Source: SZUA-584 sp041656035
Lineage (GTDB): Bacteria > Bacillota > Clostridia > Christensenellales > SZUA-584
Direction of reading: 5' to 3'
Length of the DNA stretch: 39,124 nt
Assembly: GCA_964586785.1 (NCBI GenBank)
Contig: CAZPHS010000018.1
Span: 1-39,124, forward strand
The notes beneath the pieces were generated by a model, which worked only from the letters and a program-made list of their open reading frames with translations, did no database searches and was not told the DNA's origin. The translations under genes and the position numbers were made by a program. This document shows positions 7,370 to 16,208 of this stretch, piece after piece. Within the stretch, counting starts at the first letter, position 1. The number at the start of each line of letters is the position of its first letter.

Positions 7370-8165
7370 CTATTATCCTCGTGAAATTTTCGCCTTTCTC
7401 GACATCGCCACCACTAACGTCAATCGCTTGAAACAAAACAGTTCCTTCATCTGTTTCCCCGACAAAATACAAGATATATAAATACGGAGACCCGTCTTTT
7501 TTAAGTTCTATTCCGACACGACTTCCTTCTCGAAGGATATATGACCATATCATATCGGTTTTTTCTGTCTCGGAACCTCCCTCAATCCTTTTAATGTAGC
7601 ACTTTCCTGATCCGCCAAAATAAATATACTCTTTGTAATCCAGCTGCGAGTAATCTATGATGTAGTTCGGATCATGCTGGCAGTTATCTGAAGTTACCCC
7701 TCCGGTAGCAACAGTTAAGACATATTCCCACTCGCCCGTAAAATCAATGGTTTCGCCAGTCAATGGATTAATCAATACTATTGCAGTATCTTGAATAGAA
7801 GGTTCTTCCCTCTCCAATATATAGCCCATTCCCATATCTGATCCTCCTATATAGATAGGTATAGTTTCAGATACCTTATTATTAAATGTGGGATATGGCG
7901 GTTTACTATCAGCGGATGGTATCTGTTGATTTACTTTTGGAATAAGCAGTGTGAGAACTGCAATTATAAAAACGAAACCAGCGGCAATTTCCAGATACTT
8001 TTTGACATTATGTCTAGAAGTTGATTTGGTATTACCAATTACGTTAAATCCTAATTTGTCCATCACATACTGATACGTTTTCTCAATTTCCATATCGGAT
8101 GCAACATAATTATCTGTGTTGATGCTGCTAATAATATCAATAATATCGTAGTTGTAATTCGTCAT
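7344..8165 (-). CDS. Probable membrane anti-sigma factor
   Basis: The 273-residue protein has a cytoplasmic N-terminal region (about 1-55), one membrane segment (about 58-75, LEIAAGFVFIIAVLTLLIP) and an extracellular remainder with no domain that I recognise. The gene start overlaps the stop of the sigma-factor gene by ATGA, the usual arrangement for a sigma and its anti-sigma partner. The last residues (KSSRKY) are encoded in DNA that reads as recombinase in another frame, so the native C-terminus may have been lost to the insertion. The role is inferred from context and topology, not from a recognised zinc-finger anti-sigma motif. Confidence 0.7.
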   Translation of the reverse strand: MTNYNYDIIDIISSINTDNYVASDMEIEKTYQYVMDKLGFNVIGNTKSTSRHNVKKYLEIAAGFVFIIAVLTLLIPKVNQQIPSADSKPPYPTFNNKVSETIPIYIGGSDMGMGYILEREEPSIQDTAIVLINPLTGETIDFTGEWEYVLTVATGGVTSDNCQHDPNYIIDYSQLDYKEYIYFGGSGKCYIKRIEGGSETEKTDMIWSYILREGSRVGIELKKDGSPYLYILYFVGETDEGTVLFQAIDVSGGDVEKGENFTRIIEFKSSRKY

Positions 8166-8710
8166 CTCGAAACACCTCTTTCTTTCAGCATAGCTTTTAG
8201 ACGTAATTTACCTTGATAAATTCTGTTTTTGACTTGCTTTTCGTCTAGCCCCATATACTCAACAATTTCCTTGTTAGTTTGGATTAAAAAGAACTTCCTA
8301 ATAAATATCTCTCTGTTAGGCTCTGTCATATCGTCAATTAAGTATTGTATGAGTACAGCGTCGTATTTACTTTCAACAATTTCAGCTATATTTATATCTG
8401 ATTGCATTTCTGATTCCTCAAGCGGAATTACCCTCCGTTCCTTTACTAATTTTCTGTACCTATCAATGGCTATATTTCGCGAGATACATGCGACAAAACC
8501 TTTAAGCGTTCCCTTGCATGAAGATATTTGTTTTGAATGACGCCAGACTGAAACGAAAGTATCTGCAATACATTCCTCAATATCTAAAGGGTACGCAATC
8601 AGTATCCGACCTACAATTGATCCGACTAACCCGCGATATCTTTTTATTAATTCATGCAGCCCTTCTTGAGAATTGCTCTCCAGAAGCGCTATTATTGCAG
8701 CATCACTCAA
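8162..8710 (-). CDS. ECF-like RNA polymerase sigma factor
   Basis: A sigma-70 family protein of about 182 residues. Region 2 is clear (LIKRYRGLVGSIVGRI, then DIEECIADTFVSVWRH and GFVACISRNIAIDRYRK). Region 4 has REIFIRKFFLIQTNKEIVEYMGLDEKQVKNRIYQGKLRLK, a helix-turn-helix. The start used here is TTG 8710, because GCGAGG at 8718-8723 is 7 bases upstream and the product then begins xSDAAIIALLES, the usual opening of this subgroup. A longer frame runs to 8800 but lacks a ribosome site. It is translationally coupled to the membrane protein downstream, its likely inhibitor. Target promoters are unknown. Confidence 0.88.
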   Translation of the reverse strand: MSDAAIIALLESNSQEGLHELIKRYRGLVGSIVGRILIAYPLDIEECIADTFVSVWRHSKQISSCKGTLKGFVACISRNIAIDRYRKLVKERRVIPLEESEMQSDINIAEIVESKYDAVLIQYLIDDMTEPNREIFIRKFFLIQTNKEIVEYMGLDEKQVKNRIYQGKLRLKAMLKERGVSR

Positions 8711-9176
8711 ATTTAATCCTCGCTTTCTGCATGATGCTCTTTTTAATTGCCTTTCACCTCTTAATACGAACAAACAATCAAAAAGTCTTACGGAATTCAA
8801 ATCTTTTTTATAATAAGACCTTTAACCGTTACTATTTTATAATATATCAACGCCATTTTTCATATTGCCCGTTGTGTTTACATAAATAGTCTTTTTTTCT
8901 CTCGCTAATAAGACACTTCAGACCCCACTGAATATGACAATACCATAAAAATAATTTATTAAAAAAAATAAAATTGATGTTATATTTTGCAGCAGCTAAA
9001 GTGTCTATATATGGCGTGATATGCTTTTAAATAAAGTATAGGTAAATTTAAACTCCCTCTTCCTCCGGCAGCATACCTTTATATAACAAATATGTGACAA
9101 GCTTTTATGCGGCGCATTTTAAACGGCTCAATGCTTGCGCGAAAATAACAGAACCGAAGGCTCCGCGCTTTTGCCG
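8711..9176. other. AT-rich intergenic region
   Basis: About 465 bp between the sigma-factor start and the end of the CotH/lamin-tail gene. It is strongly AT-rich around 8930-9060. No gene with a plausible ribosome site and no confident promoter were found. It probably holds the sigma-factor promoter and the right edge of the accessory patch. Confidence 0.5.
9142..9163 (-). terminator. Weak hairpin after the CotH/lamin-tail gene
   Basis: On the minus strand a 5-bp stem (9159-9163 with 9151-9155, one wobble pair) with a 3-base loop is followed by TGTTATTTT, about 15-35 bp beyond the stop at 9177. The stem is short, so this is tentative. Confidence 0.35.
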
Positions 9177-12100
9177 CTATCCGTTGGGGAAAAGCTCGTC
9201 CATTCTGTCTGAAGACAGTTTGAAAAAATCTTTCAGATGCTTTTTGACATTTTGGGTGCGGACTTCAAGAAAGCCTCTTAATTCCTTCACATCGCTTTTC
9301 CACCGGGTTACCGATCTTGGCCATCCCCATTTCCTTATGTGTTTCTCCATCTCCGGCTCCATCTCGGCCGTCATCTCGTCGAACAGCGCGAGCAGCTTAT
9401 CTTTTGTATAAATGTTGTTCAGCACATAAGCGTAACGCTCTATAAACGCTTCCTTCCAGCCCGGATTTTGCAAAAGGGCGCATTGGATATCCATATTTGT
9501 TATATAACCGTGAGCGGTGAGAACGCCTTTCGGGTCAAAAAATCGGCGTAATAAGCTTCTGTTGCTGTCAAACATGCAATGGTCGAAATCGAATAAAACA
9601 AACCTCCACTTAAAGGAATAGTCAACGGCGCGGCTGTATTTTTGATTGAACATATCGGAGTTGCAGAAAAAAGTTTCCGCTATAAGATAGTCCATGGCGG
9701 CTTGAGCGTCAACCTTCTTGCAAAACTCCGCGAAATTATCTTCATTCGCCATGTTATAAGAGCGGGCAAACGAACGCACGGCCAATATTTCGTCCGCCGT
9801 GCCGTCAAGCGCGTCTTTATTCCATCTTATGCGTTCAATGTTATCGCTTATGGTATTATAGCGGTAAGCATAGTAAGCCGCGTTCTGATTTTCGCGCAAA
9901 TCGTACAAACCGAAATACTGTCCGTTCACATACAGCACAACAAGCCTGTACTCGGCATAATCCACATCCATCTCGCGGCTTGCCATATGACAGAAAGCAT
10001 CGCGCACACGGGCGAATTCTTTGTCCTGTCCGGAGCTTCTCAGCGTTAAAGACTCGAACGTGACATACGGAAAATCCTTAAAAAAAGGGTACGTTACGCT
10101 GCTTTGTCCGTAGCCGCCCCGCAAATAAAGCTTTAAGGATTTTTGCGCGTGTTTTAAAGTGCCCGAGCCGGAGGCGCGCATACCGGCGGGGAACGCGACA
10201 CCAAGCGTACCGTCGCTTTCGTAAAACTCTATGTAACCTTCTTGCTCGTTTCTGTCTTTCCTCTCAGTTACGTTGTAAGCCTTGGAAAAATCACGCGGGT
10301 TTGCAGACAGGCAGACGACGGGTACGGTGTACTTTTCGTCAAAAATATAAGTCGCAACCATCATTTCGCTTTTCAGGCTGTTTTCCGCGTAGGAGACCGC
10401 TTTAACCACGGCGGTGTTATTAAGTTTGACAGGTCCGGTATACAAGTTTGACGACCGGGTTGGTTTAGACCCGTCAAGCGTATAGTAAATTTTCGCCTCA
10501 GGCGTGCCGCATTTCATTTCCAGCATCACCGTGCCTTGCGCATATCCGCCCGGTCTTGAGAACATGGGCTTTTGGGCGTATGATGAAATCTCATCTTTAT
10601 TCGCGTCTCCCGGAGTGGGCGTCTGAAAAAAAACGCGTGCTCCCGAATAATCACCGGATGCACGCCCGCTTGTCACATCGGGTCGCAAAACGCCCGTTTC
10701 AAAAACGTCCAGCGTGTTCCCTTCGGGCGAGGAGAGCATAAGCAGCTCCCCCGTGTACGTAACGCCAAGCTTGGCTATATTATGTTTGCCGCTTTGCACG
10801 GAAGGCTTGCTTGAAGCGTAAATAACCGCGTATCCTCCCGCGGGCACGGTTACGTCGGGCACCTTCCATTTATAAGGGTTATTGTCATTATCGCTTAAGT
10901 AATATCCTTTAAGGCTTATGTCGCCGTCTCCGCCGTTGGCAATTTCAATCCAGTCAAGCTTGCCGGACTTGGCATATGAAACAGCGGAAACTTCGTTTAT
11001 CCAAATACCGTCGCCGTCAAGCGCGGCTACATTAAAAATATCCTCAAACCCTTTTGTCGTGTTTTGCTGCCCCGGAGTAGGCTGAGCGAAATAAACCCAC
11101 TTCTCAATATCGTCGGCGGCTCTGCCGTAAGAAACATTGTCAATCAAGGTATCCGGCAAGACCGTAATCTCGTATTCCATATCGCGAAGGTTTGTAAGCA
11201 TCAATTCTTTATCGTTTTTTGACAGTACAAAGCTTGTGTGCAATTCGCTTTTTGATATTTTTTTGTTTTTACCGGACAAAAACACCACCAAATATTCGCC
11301 GGGTTCTATTTCCACATTGGGGAAACGCCATTTCGCGGGGCTGCTTTTGTTGTCTGAAATAGCGTAATCGGCAAGGCTTATTGTTTGCGCCGAAGCGTTA
11401 TAAAGCTCCGCCCAGGCTGTTCTGTCCCCATCCCCGTCTATCCTCGAATATTTATTGCCTATTAAAAACTCGTTTATACGGATATCTCCCAATGTTGACA
11501 CAACGCTGTATTCAAGAGATTCGACCCCGTTCTCACCGTTAGGCTCGCCCGGCGTAGGCAAGCCGAAATACACAAATCCGCCTTGCGCGTTTCGCCCCAT
11601 AGAGAATGATTCGGGAGGCGTATCCCGCCATTGAATCTTATCTTCCAAAGCGCCCGCCGGATTTATAAGCCAGAGCCCTTTTTCCTGTTTGTTCAGCCTG
11701 AAATTGGTGTGCAGCTCCCCGTCGATAATGTCTTTGCCCGATAGAAAAACAATAATATATTCCTCCGGAGCCAGCGTAACGTCCGGAAACCGCCATTTTG
11801 CGCTGTTTGACGGATTATCGGTAATAAAGTAACCGTCTAACGATACCGGCTCGTCGGACACGTTGCAGATTTCCGCCCAGCCCGATTTATCGCCGCTTGA
11901 ATCCGCTATGCTGTCCGTATTGTCAACCATCAGTTCATTTATCCGCACCGCGCCCAAAGGAGCGGACTGAATTATATCCTCAAGGTCGTCCATACCAAAT
12001 TCTCCGTTGTTTTCACCGGGAGACGGGCGGGAATAATAGCAATAACCACCGTCTTTGTTTCTGCCCCAGCTTACATCGGCGGGAAGCGGCGGTACTTTCA

Positions 12101-12521
12101 GTTCCTGTATAAGGCTGCCCTCGGGGCTTGTAAGTATTAAAGTTTCTCCCAAGCTTGATACCTTAAAACCTGTGCATATGCTGTTTTCCTCAATATCTTC
12201 ATGGCTTTTCGGCGACGCGTATACAACTATATAACCGCCGGCTTCTATGGTAATATTGGGGAACTTCCACATAAAAGGCCTGTTTATGTTATCGGATAAA
12301 CCATAACCTTTAAGGGAAATTGCATGTGAAGCCCCGTTATATATCTCTATCCAGTCCGGCGTTCCCAAATTCTCGTCAATAAGCGAATAAGCGTTTTTTG
12401 ACACAACCTCATTTATATAAAGCCCGCCGTTTCCGTCCGGCGAGAATGTCTCTTTGTTATCGCATCCAAGCGATAGAAAACACATTATTATAATAAAAGC
12501 CGCCAGAATTTTTTTAGTCAT
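9177..12521 (-). CDS. Large lipoprotein with four lamin-tail domains and a CotH kinase domain
   Basis: The 1114-residue exported protein begins with a lipoprotein signal (MTKKILAAFIIIMCFLSLGC, lipid-modified Cys20). Four lamin-tail (LTD) beta domains follow at about 30-175, 190-330, 345-495 and 505-650. Each opens with an INE-type strand and a W(I/A)E segment and ends with a PTPG-type turn (SPGENNG, TPGEPNG, TPGQQN, TPGDAN). Next comes a chitobiase-C-terminal-like domain (about 655-730, KIYYTLDGSKPT), and then a CotH kinase domain to the end, with VNGQYFGLYDLREN and the metal-site-like FVLFDFDHCMFD. CotH proteins are atypical protein kinases found in spore coats and, with LTDs, on cell surfaces. 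The substrate here is unknown. It is transcribed alone from its own promoter. Confidence 0.9.
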   Translation of the reverse strand: MTKKILAAFIIIMCFLSLGCDNKETFSPDGNGGLYINEVVSKNAYSLIDENLGTPDWIEIYNGASHAISLKGYGLSDNINRPFMWKFPNITIEAGGYIVVYASPKSHEDIEENSICTGFKVSSLGETLILTSPEGSLIQELKVPPLPADVSWGRNKDGGYCYYSRPSPGENNGEFGMDDLEDIIQSAPLGAVRINELMVDNTDSIADSSGDKSGWAEICNVSDEPVSLDGYFITDNPSNSAKWRFPDVTLAPEEYIIVFLSGKDIIDGELHTNFRLNKQEKGLWLINPAGALEDKIQWRDTPPESFSMGRNAQGGFVYFGLPTPGEPNGENGVESLEYSVVSTLGDIRINEFLIGNKYSRIDGDGDRTAWAELYNASAQTISLADYAISDNKSSPAKWRFPNVEIEPGEYLVVFLSGKNKKISKSELHTSFVLSKNDKELMLTNLRDMEYEITVLPDTLIDNVSYGRAADDIEKWVYFAQPTPGQQNTTKGFEDIFNVAALDGDGIWINEVSAVSYAKSGKLDWIEIANGGDGDISLKGYYLSDNDNNPYKWKVPDVTVPAGGYAVIYASSKPSVQSGKHNIAKLGVTYTGELLMLSSPEGNTLDVFETGVLRPDVTSGRASGDYSGARVFFQTPTPGDANKDEISSYAQKPMFSRPGGYAQGTVMLEMKCGTPEAKIYYTLDGSKPTRSSNLYTGPVKLNNTAVVKAVSYAENSLKSEMMVATYIFDEKYTVPVVCLSANPRDFSKAYNVTERKDRNEQEGYIEFYESDGTLGVAFPAGMRASGSGTLKHAQKSLKLYLRGGYGQSSVTYPFFKDFPYVTFESLTLRSSGQDKEFARVRDAFCHMASREMDVDYAEYRLVVLYVNGQYFGLYDLRENQNAAYYAYRYNTISDNIERIRWNKDALDGTADEILAVRSFARSYNMANEDNFAEFCKKVDAQAAMDYLIAETFFCNSDMFNQKYSRAVDYSFKWRFVLFDFDHCMFDSNRSLLRRFFDPKGVLTAHGYITNMDIQCALLQNPGWKEAFIERYAYVLNNIYTKDKLLALFDEMTAEMEPEMEKHIRKWGWPRSVTRWKSDVKELRGFLEVRTQNVKKHLKDFFKLSSDRMDELFPNG

Positions 12522-12565
12522 CCCTTACCCCTTTACGCGTATCCGTATCTAACTAATTACGTGCT

Positions 12566-12593
12566 ATTGTATCATATTTTTCACAAATGTAAA
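12566..12593 (-). promoter_or_regulatory. Promoter of the CotH/lamin-tail gene
   Basis: The minus strand carries TTTACA (12588-12593), a 16-bp spacer and TACAAT (12566-12571), about 45 bp upstream of the start codon. The segment around it, TTGATTTACATTTGTGA followed by ATGATACAATA, resembles the promoter of the exported FN3 protein at 27747-27774. Confidence 0.55.
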
Positions 12594-12732
12594 TCAACAA
12601 ACTTTTAATAAATACTGAAACTTTTAGTATTCTCAAGGCTCAAGCCATTCCGGTACGGGAATAATTCCGCCGGCCGGAGCGTGAAAACTTGAACCCGCCG
12701 CTTAAAATTAAAATTAAATGGCATAGCGGATT

Positions 12733-12757
12733 AAGGCGGAGCCTTAAGCCCCGCCTT
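12733..12757 (-). terminator. Possible hairpin after clpC
   Basis: AAGGCGG (12733-12739) pairs with CCGCCTT (12751-12757) just beyond the clpC stop at 12761. No good T run follows on the minus strand, so termination here is uncertain. Confidence 0.35.
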
Positions 12758-12760
12758 GCG

Positions 12761-15184
12761 CTAATTAATCTTTTTAAAAGCCGGCTTGCCGTCTTTCATA
12801 TACATACGCACCTTATCTTTTATGCTTATATCGCCCTTAAGTATCTCTTCCGAAAGCTGGTCTTCCACTATCTGCTGTATCATGCGGCGCAAAGGCCTCG
12901 CCCCGTAATTTTCGTCGAACCCTTCGCGCGCGAGATGGTCTACGGTATCGTCTTCATATTCCAAATGTATACCGCGATCCGAAAGCCTTTTTATAACATT
13001 GCCAAGCATAAGCCGGACAATTTCGCGCGTATGCTCCTCGCTTAACTTGTGGAACACAATTATATCGTCGAGCCGGTTTATAAACTCGGGGCGAAACGCT
13101 TTTTTAAGCTCGTCAAGTATCCCCTGCTTCATCCGCTCGTAGCCCCTATCGCCGTTCGCCGCCGCGAAGCCTATTTTTTTTACGTCAATGCCGCCGGCGC
13201 CCAGATTTGACGTCATAATAATCACGCAGTTTTTAAAATCCACAAGACGCCCTTTGGAATCCGTAAGCCTCCCGTCCTCGAGTATCTGAAGCATTATGTT
13301 GAACACGTCGGGATGCGCTTTTTCTATCTCGTCCAAAAGCAGCACCGAATACGGGTGCCGTCTTATTTTCTCGGTAAGCTGCCCGCCCTCGTCAAAACCG
13401 ACATATCCGGGAGGCGAGCCTATAAGTTTGGAAACCGCGTGCTTTTCCATGTATTCCGACATGTCTAGCCTTATAAGGGCGTCCTCGTCCCCGAACAGCG
13501 CCTCGGCCAGCGCGCGCGAGAGCTCCGTTTTCCCCACGCCCGTCGGCCCTAAAAAGATGAACGAACCCACGGGACGTTTTGGATCTTTAAGCCCCGCTCT
13601 TGAGCGCCTTATTGCCTTTGAAACGGCGGTGCATGCCTCGTCCTGCCCTATCACCCTTTTGTGCAGCGTTCCTTCCAACTCAAGCAGCCTTTCCGCCTCG
13701 TCTTCGGTGAGCTTTACAACCGGTATTTTTGTCCACTTGGACACTATCTCGGCAATTTCAATCTCGCTTACGTTAGCCTCGCGCTGGCTTGTATCATACT
13801 GCCAGACCTTTTTCATTTCGGCTATCTGCTGCTCCACCCTTTTTTCCTCGTCGCGCAGCTCCGCCGCTTTTTCGAATTTTTGGAGAGTTATAGCCTGCTC
13901 TTTCTCCTTGCGAAGCTGTTCCTGTACGTCTTCCAGATTTTTAATATCCGGAGGCGCGGTATACAGACTAAGCCGCACCTTAGACGCGGCCTCGTCCATC
14001 AAATCAATAGCCTTATCCGGCAGGAACCTGTCCATTATATACCTCGCGGAAAGCTCCACGGCGGCTTTTAGCGCTTCGTCCGTTATTTTAACCTTGTGAT
14101 GCGCTTCGTACCTGTCCCTAAGACCCTTTAGTATCTCCACCGTCTCTTCAGGAGTAGGCTCGCCCACCGTTACCGGCTGAAAACGCCTTTCAAGCGCCGC
14201 GTCCTTTTCAATATGCTTTCTGTAATCGTCAAATGTCGTCGCGCCTACGACCTGTATCTCTCCTCTGGCCAGCGCCGGTTTTAATATGCCGGCCGCGTCC
14301 ATGGCGCCCTCGGCAGCCCCCGCGCCGACGATAGTGTGTATCTCGTCAATAAAAAGTATCACATTGCGCGAACCTTTTATATCCGATAGCGCTTCTTTAA
14401 GCCTGTCCTCAAACTCTCCCCTGTATTTGGTGCCCGCTATCATGCCCGCCAAATCAAGCGACACCACGCGTTTGTCTCTAAGCAGCTCCGGCACGTTGCC
14501 GTCCGCTATGCGCTGCGCCAAGCCCTCCGCTATCGCCGATTTGCCTACCCCCGGTTCTCCGACAAGAACGGGGTTGTTTTTTGTCCGGCGGGACAATATC
14601 TGCGTTATGCGCTCAATCTCCTGCGCGCGTCCTATCACCGGGTCAAGTTCCCCGTCTCTTGCGGCCACTGTCAAATCACGCCCGAATTTATCAAGCTTGG
14701 GGGTTTTTTTGCTCTGGCCGCCGCTTTGCTCCCCCTGCGCGGCTCCTTCTCCCGTAACATTATGTATGCCGCTTTCTATTTCATTAAAATCCGCGCCCAG
14801 GTTGTTTAGTATCTTAAACGCCACGCCTTCCCTTTCGCTTATAAGCGCCTTTAAAATATGCTCGGTACCAACATAGTTTTGCCCGAACTGCTTTGAGAAA
14901 GCCACCGACAGCTCGAGTATTTTTTTTGAGCGCGGCGTATAACCAAAGCCTTGCGTAAAAACATAATCACCGTGGCCTATAAGCTCGAGCACATTTTGCG
15001 TAACCGAGCTTTCGGTTACGCCTGACATGCCAAGAAGATTGGCAGCGGCGCCGTCCTTCTCGCATATAAGCCCAAGCAGCAGATGCTCGGTTCCAACGTA
15101 ATTATGCCCGAGCTCCCGCGCTTTTCTTTCGGCGTGGTTCAAAGCGCTTTTCGCGCCTTCCGTAAACTTTGCGAAGAAATCCAT
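12761..15184 (-). CDS. clpC: ClpC, ATP-dependent Clp protease ATPase subunit
   Basis: ClpC is the AAA+ unfoldase that feeds proteins, including arginine-phosphorylated ones, to ClpP. At 807 residues it has normal length. Order: paired Clp N repeats (about 1-145), AAA-1 with Walker A GEPGVGKSA (209-217) and Walker B FIDE (278-281), a UVR/coiled-coil middle domain (about 410-465, QKFEKAAELRDEEKRVEQQ), AAA-2 with Walker A GPTGVGKTE (546-554), Walker B LLLDEIEKAHPDV, and the C-terminal D2-small domain. An AGGAAAGG site precedes the ATG. It is the last gene of the ctsR-mcsA-mcsB-clpC operon, 19 bp after mcsB, and is expected to be CtsR-repressed. Confidence 0.98.
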   Translation of the reverse strand: MDFFAKFTEGAKSALNHAERKARELGHNYVGTEHLLLGLICEKDGAAANLLGMSGVTESSVTQNVLELIGHGDYVFTQGFGYTPRSKKILELSVAFSKQFGQNYVGTEHILKALISEREGVAFKILNNLGADFNEIESGIHNVTGEGAAQGEQSGGQSKKTPKLDKFGRDLTVAARDGELDPVIGRAQEIERITQILSRRTKNNPVLVGEPGVGKSAIAEGLAQRIADGNVPELLRDKRVVSLDLAGMIAGTKYRGEFEDRLKEALSDIKGSRNVILFIDEIHTIVGAGAAEGAMDAAGILKPALARGEIQVVGATTFDDYRKHIEKDAALERRFQPVTVGEPTPEETVEILKGLRDRYEAHHKVKITDEALKAAVELSARYIMDRFLPDKAIDLMDEAASKVRLSLYTAPPDIKNLEDVQEQLRKEKEQAITLQKFEKAAELRDEEKRVEQQIAEMKKVWQYDTSQREANVSEIEIAEIVSKWTKIPVVKLTEDEAERLLELEGTLHKRVIGQDEACTAVSKAIRRSRAGLKDPKRPVGSFIFLGPTGVGKTELSRALAEALFGDEDALIRLDMSEYMEKHAVSKLIGSPPGYVGFDEGGQLTEKIRRHPYSVLLLDEIEKAHPDVFNIMLQILEDGRLTDSKGRLVDFKNCVIIMTSNLGAGGIDVKKIGFAAANGDRGYERMKQGILDELKKAFRPEFINRLDDIIVFHKLSEEHTREIVRLMLGNVIKRLSDRGIHLEYEDDTVDHLAREGFDENYGARPLRRMIQQIVEDQLSEEILKGDISIKDKVRMYMKDGKPAFKKIN

Positions 15185-15203
15185 ATGTTAAATCCTTTCC
15201 TGC

Positions 15204-16208
15204 TTACGCAAATATATCTCTTAGCATATCCGCCCGCACTATATCGCGCTCCTGCGGCTTTAGCCGGCCGCTTAAACTCGCGATAGTCGCCGGACGCGTG
15301 TCCATCATTATCTTGTAGAGCCGGCCGCTAGTAAACCCCGAAACTATGCCTAGCGACACACCGAGCGCCGTGTCCGATATCAGTTTCTGCGCTTCGCCGT
15401 CGCTTATTCTGCGGGCATGTTTTAAAAGGCCTACAGCGCGCCATACGCGATCTTCCAGCATAACCCCCAGCGTGGAGAAAAGCTCTTTTCTCGTACCGCG
15501 CTCAAAGTCTATCACTTTTTTCGCGGTGGACGAGAGCCTTGACAATATTTCGTTTTCGGTGACTCCAAGCGTTATCTGATTTGATATCTGGTAGAACGCT
15601 CCCGAAGCGGCGCTGCCTTCGCCGAAAGCGCCGCGCACCGTCATGCCCACTTTGCCGACAAGCGCGGATATGCGCTGCATACCCTTTGCCGCCGTTAAAG
15701 CGGGCAAATGCATCATAAGCGAAGCCCTCAAGCCCGTACCGACGTTGGTAGGGCAGCTTGATAAAAACCCGAGTTTTTCGTCAAACGCGTAATTAACGCC
15801 TCCGCCGAGCATATTGTCGAGCTTGTCCGCCAAATCATACGTTTTATTAAGCGATAAACCCGAGCCTAAGCTTTGCAGCCGGTAATGGTCTTCCTCCATT
15901 ATCATAACGCTTACGCTTTTATCTTTATTGCATAGTATGCCGCCGTTTTTGCCCGCCGCTAGCTCCGCGCTTATTATATGCCCCTCAATAAGCACCCTGC
16001 GGTCAAGCTCCGTCAAATCGGCGATATGCGTATACTCAAATTCGGGCGAAACCAAAAGGCTGCTTTTCGCGCCCTCATGCACTTTGTTTATATCCTCCGG
16101 CAAGCTGATACGAGAAGGAAAAGGAACGTCGCTTATGTTTCTCGCAAGCCTAACGCGCGTTGAAACAACAACGTCGCATTCCGGCGCATCGTCTTTAAAC
16201 CACCGCAT
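15204..16208 (-). CDS. mcsB: Protein-arginine kinase McsB
   Basis: McsB phosphorylates arginine residues on proteins, marking them for ClpC-ClpP and inactivating CtsR. The 334-residue protein belongs to the guanido-kinase fold family. STRVRLARNI near residues 16-25 and the SCPTNVGTGLRASLMMHLP segment (nucleotide site, about 152-170) are diagnostic, as is RGAFGEGS in the pArg-related loop. The ATG directly follows the mcsA stop with no gap, giving translational coupling. McsA is its activator, encoded immediately upstream. Confidence 0.97.
   Translation of the reverse strand: MRWFKDDAPECDVVVSTRVRLARNISDVPFPSRISLPEDINKVHEGAKSSLLVSPEFEYTHIADLTELDRRVLIEGHIISAELAAGKNGGILCNKDKSVSVMIMEEDHYRLQSLGSGLSLNKTYDLADKLDNMLGGGVNYAFDEKLGFLSSCPTNVGTGLRASLMMHLPALTAAKGMQRISALVGKVGMTVRGAFGEGSAASGAFYQISNQITLGVTENEILSRLSSTAKKVIDFERGTRKELFSTLGVMLEDRVWRAVGLLKHARRISDGEAQKLISDTALGVSLGIVSGFTSGRLYKIMMDTRPATIASLSGRLKPQERDIVRADMLRDIFA

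Noticed and set aside
13296..14876. Two long plus-strand frames opposite clpC
   Set aside because: They are Ser-rich mirror frames of a fully conserved ClpC gene and have no family resemblance.
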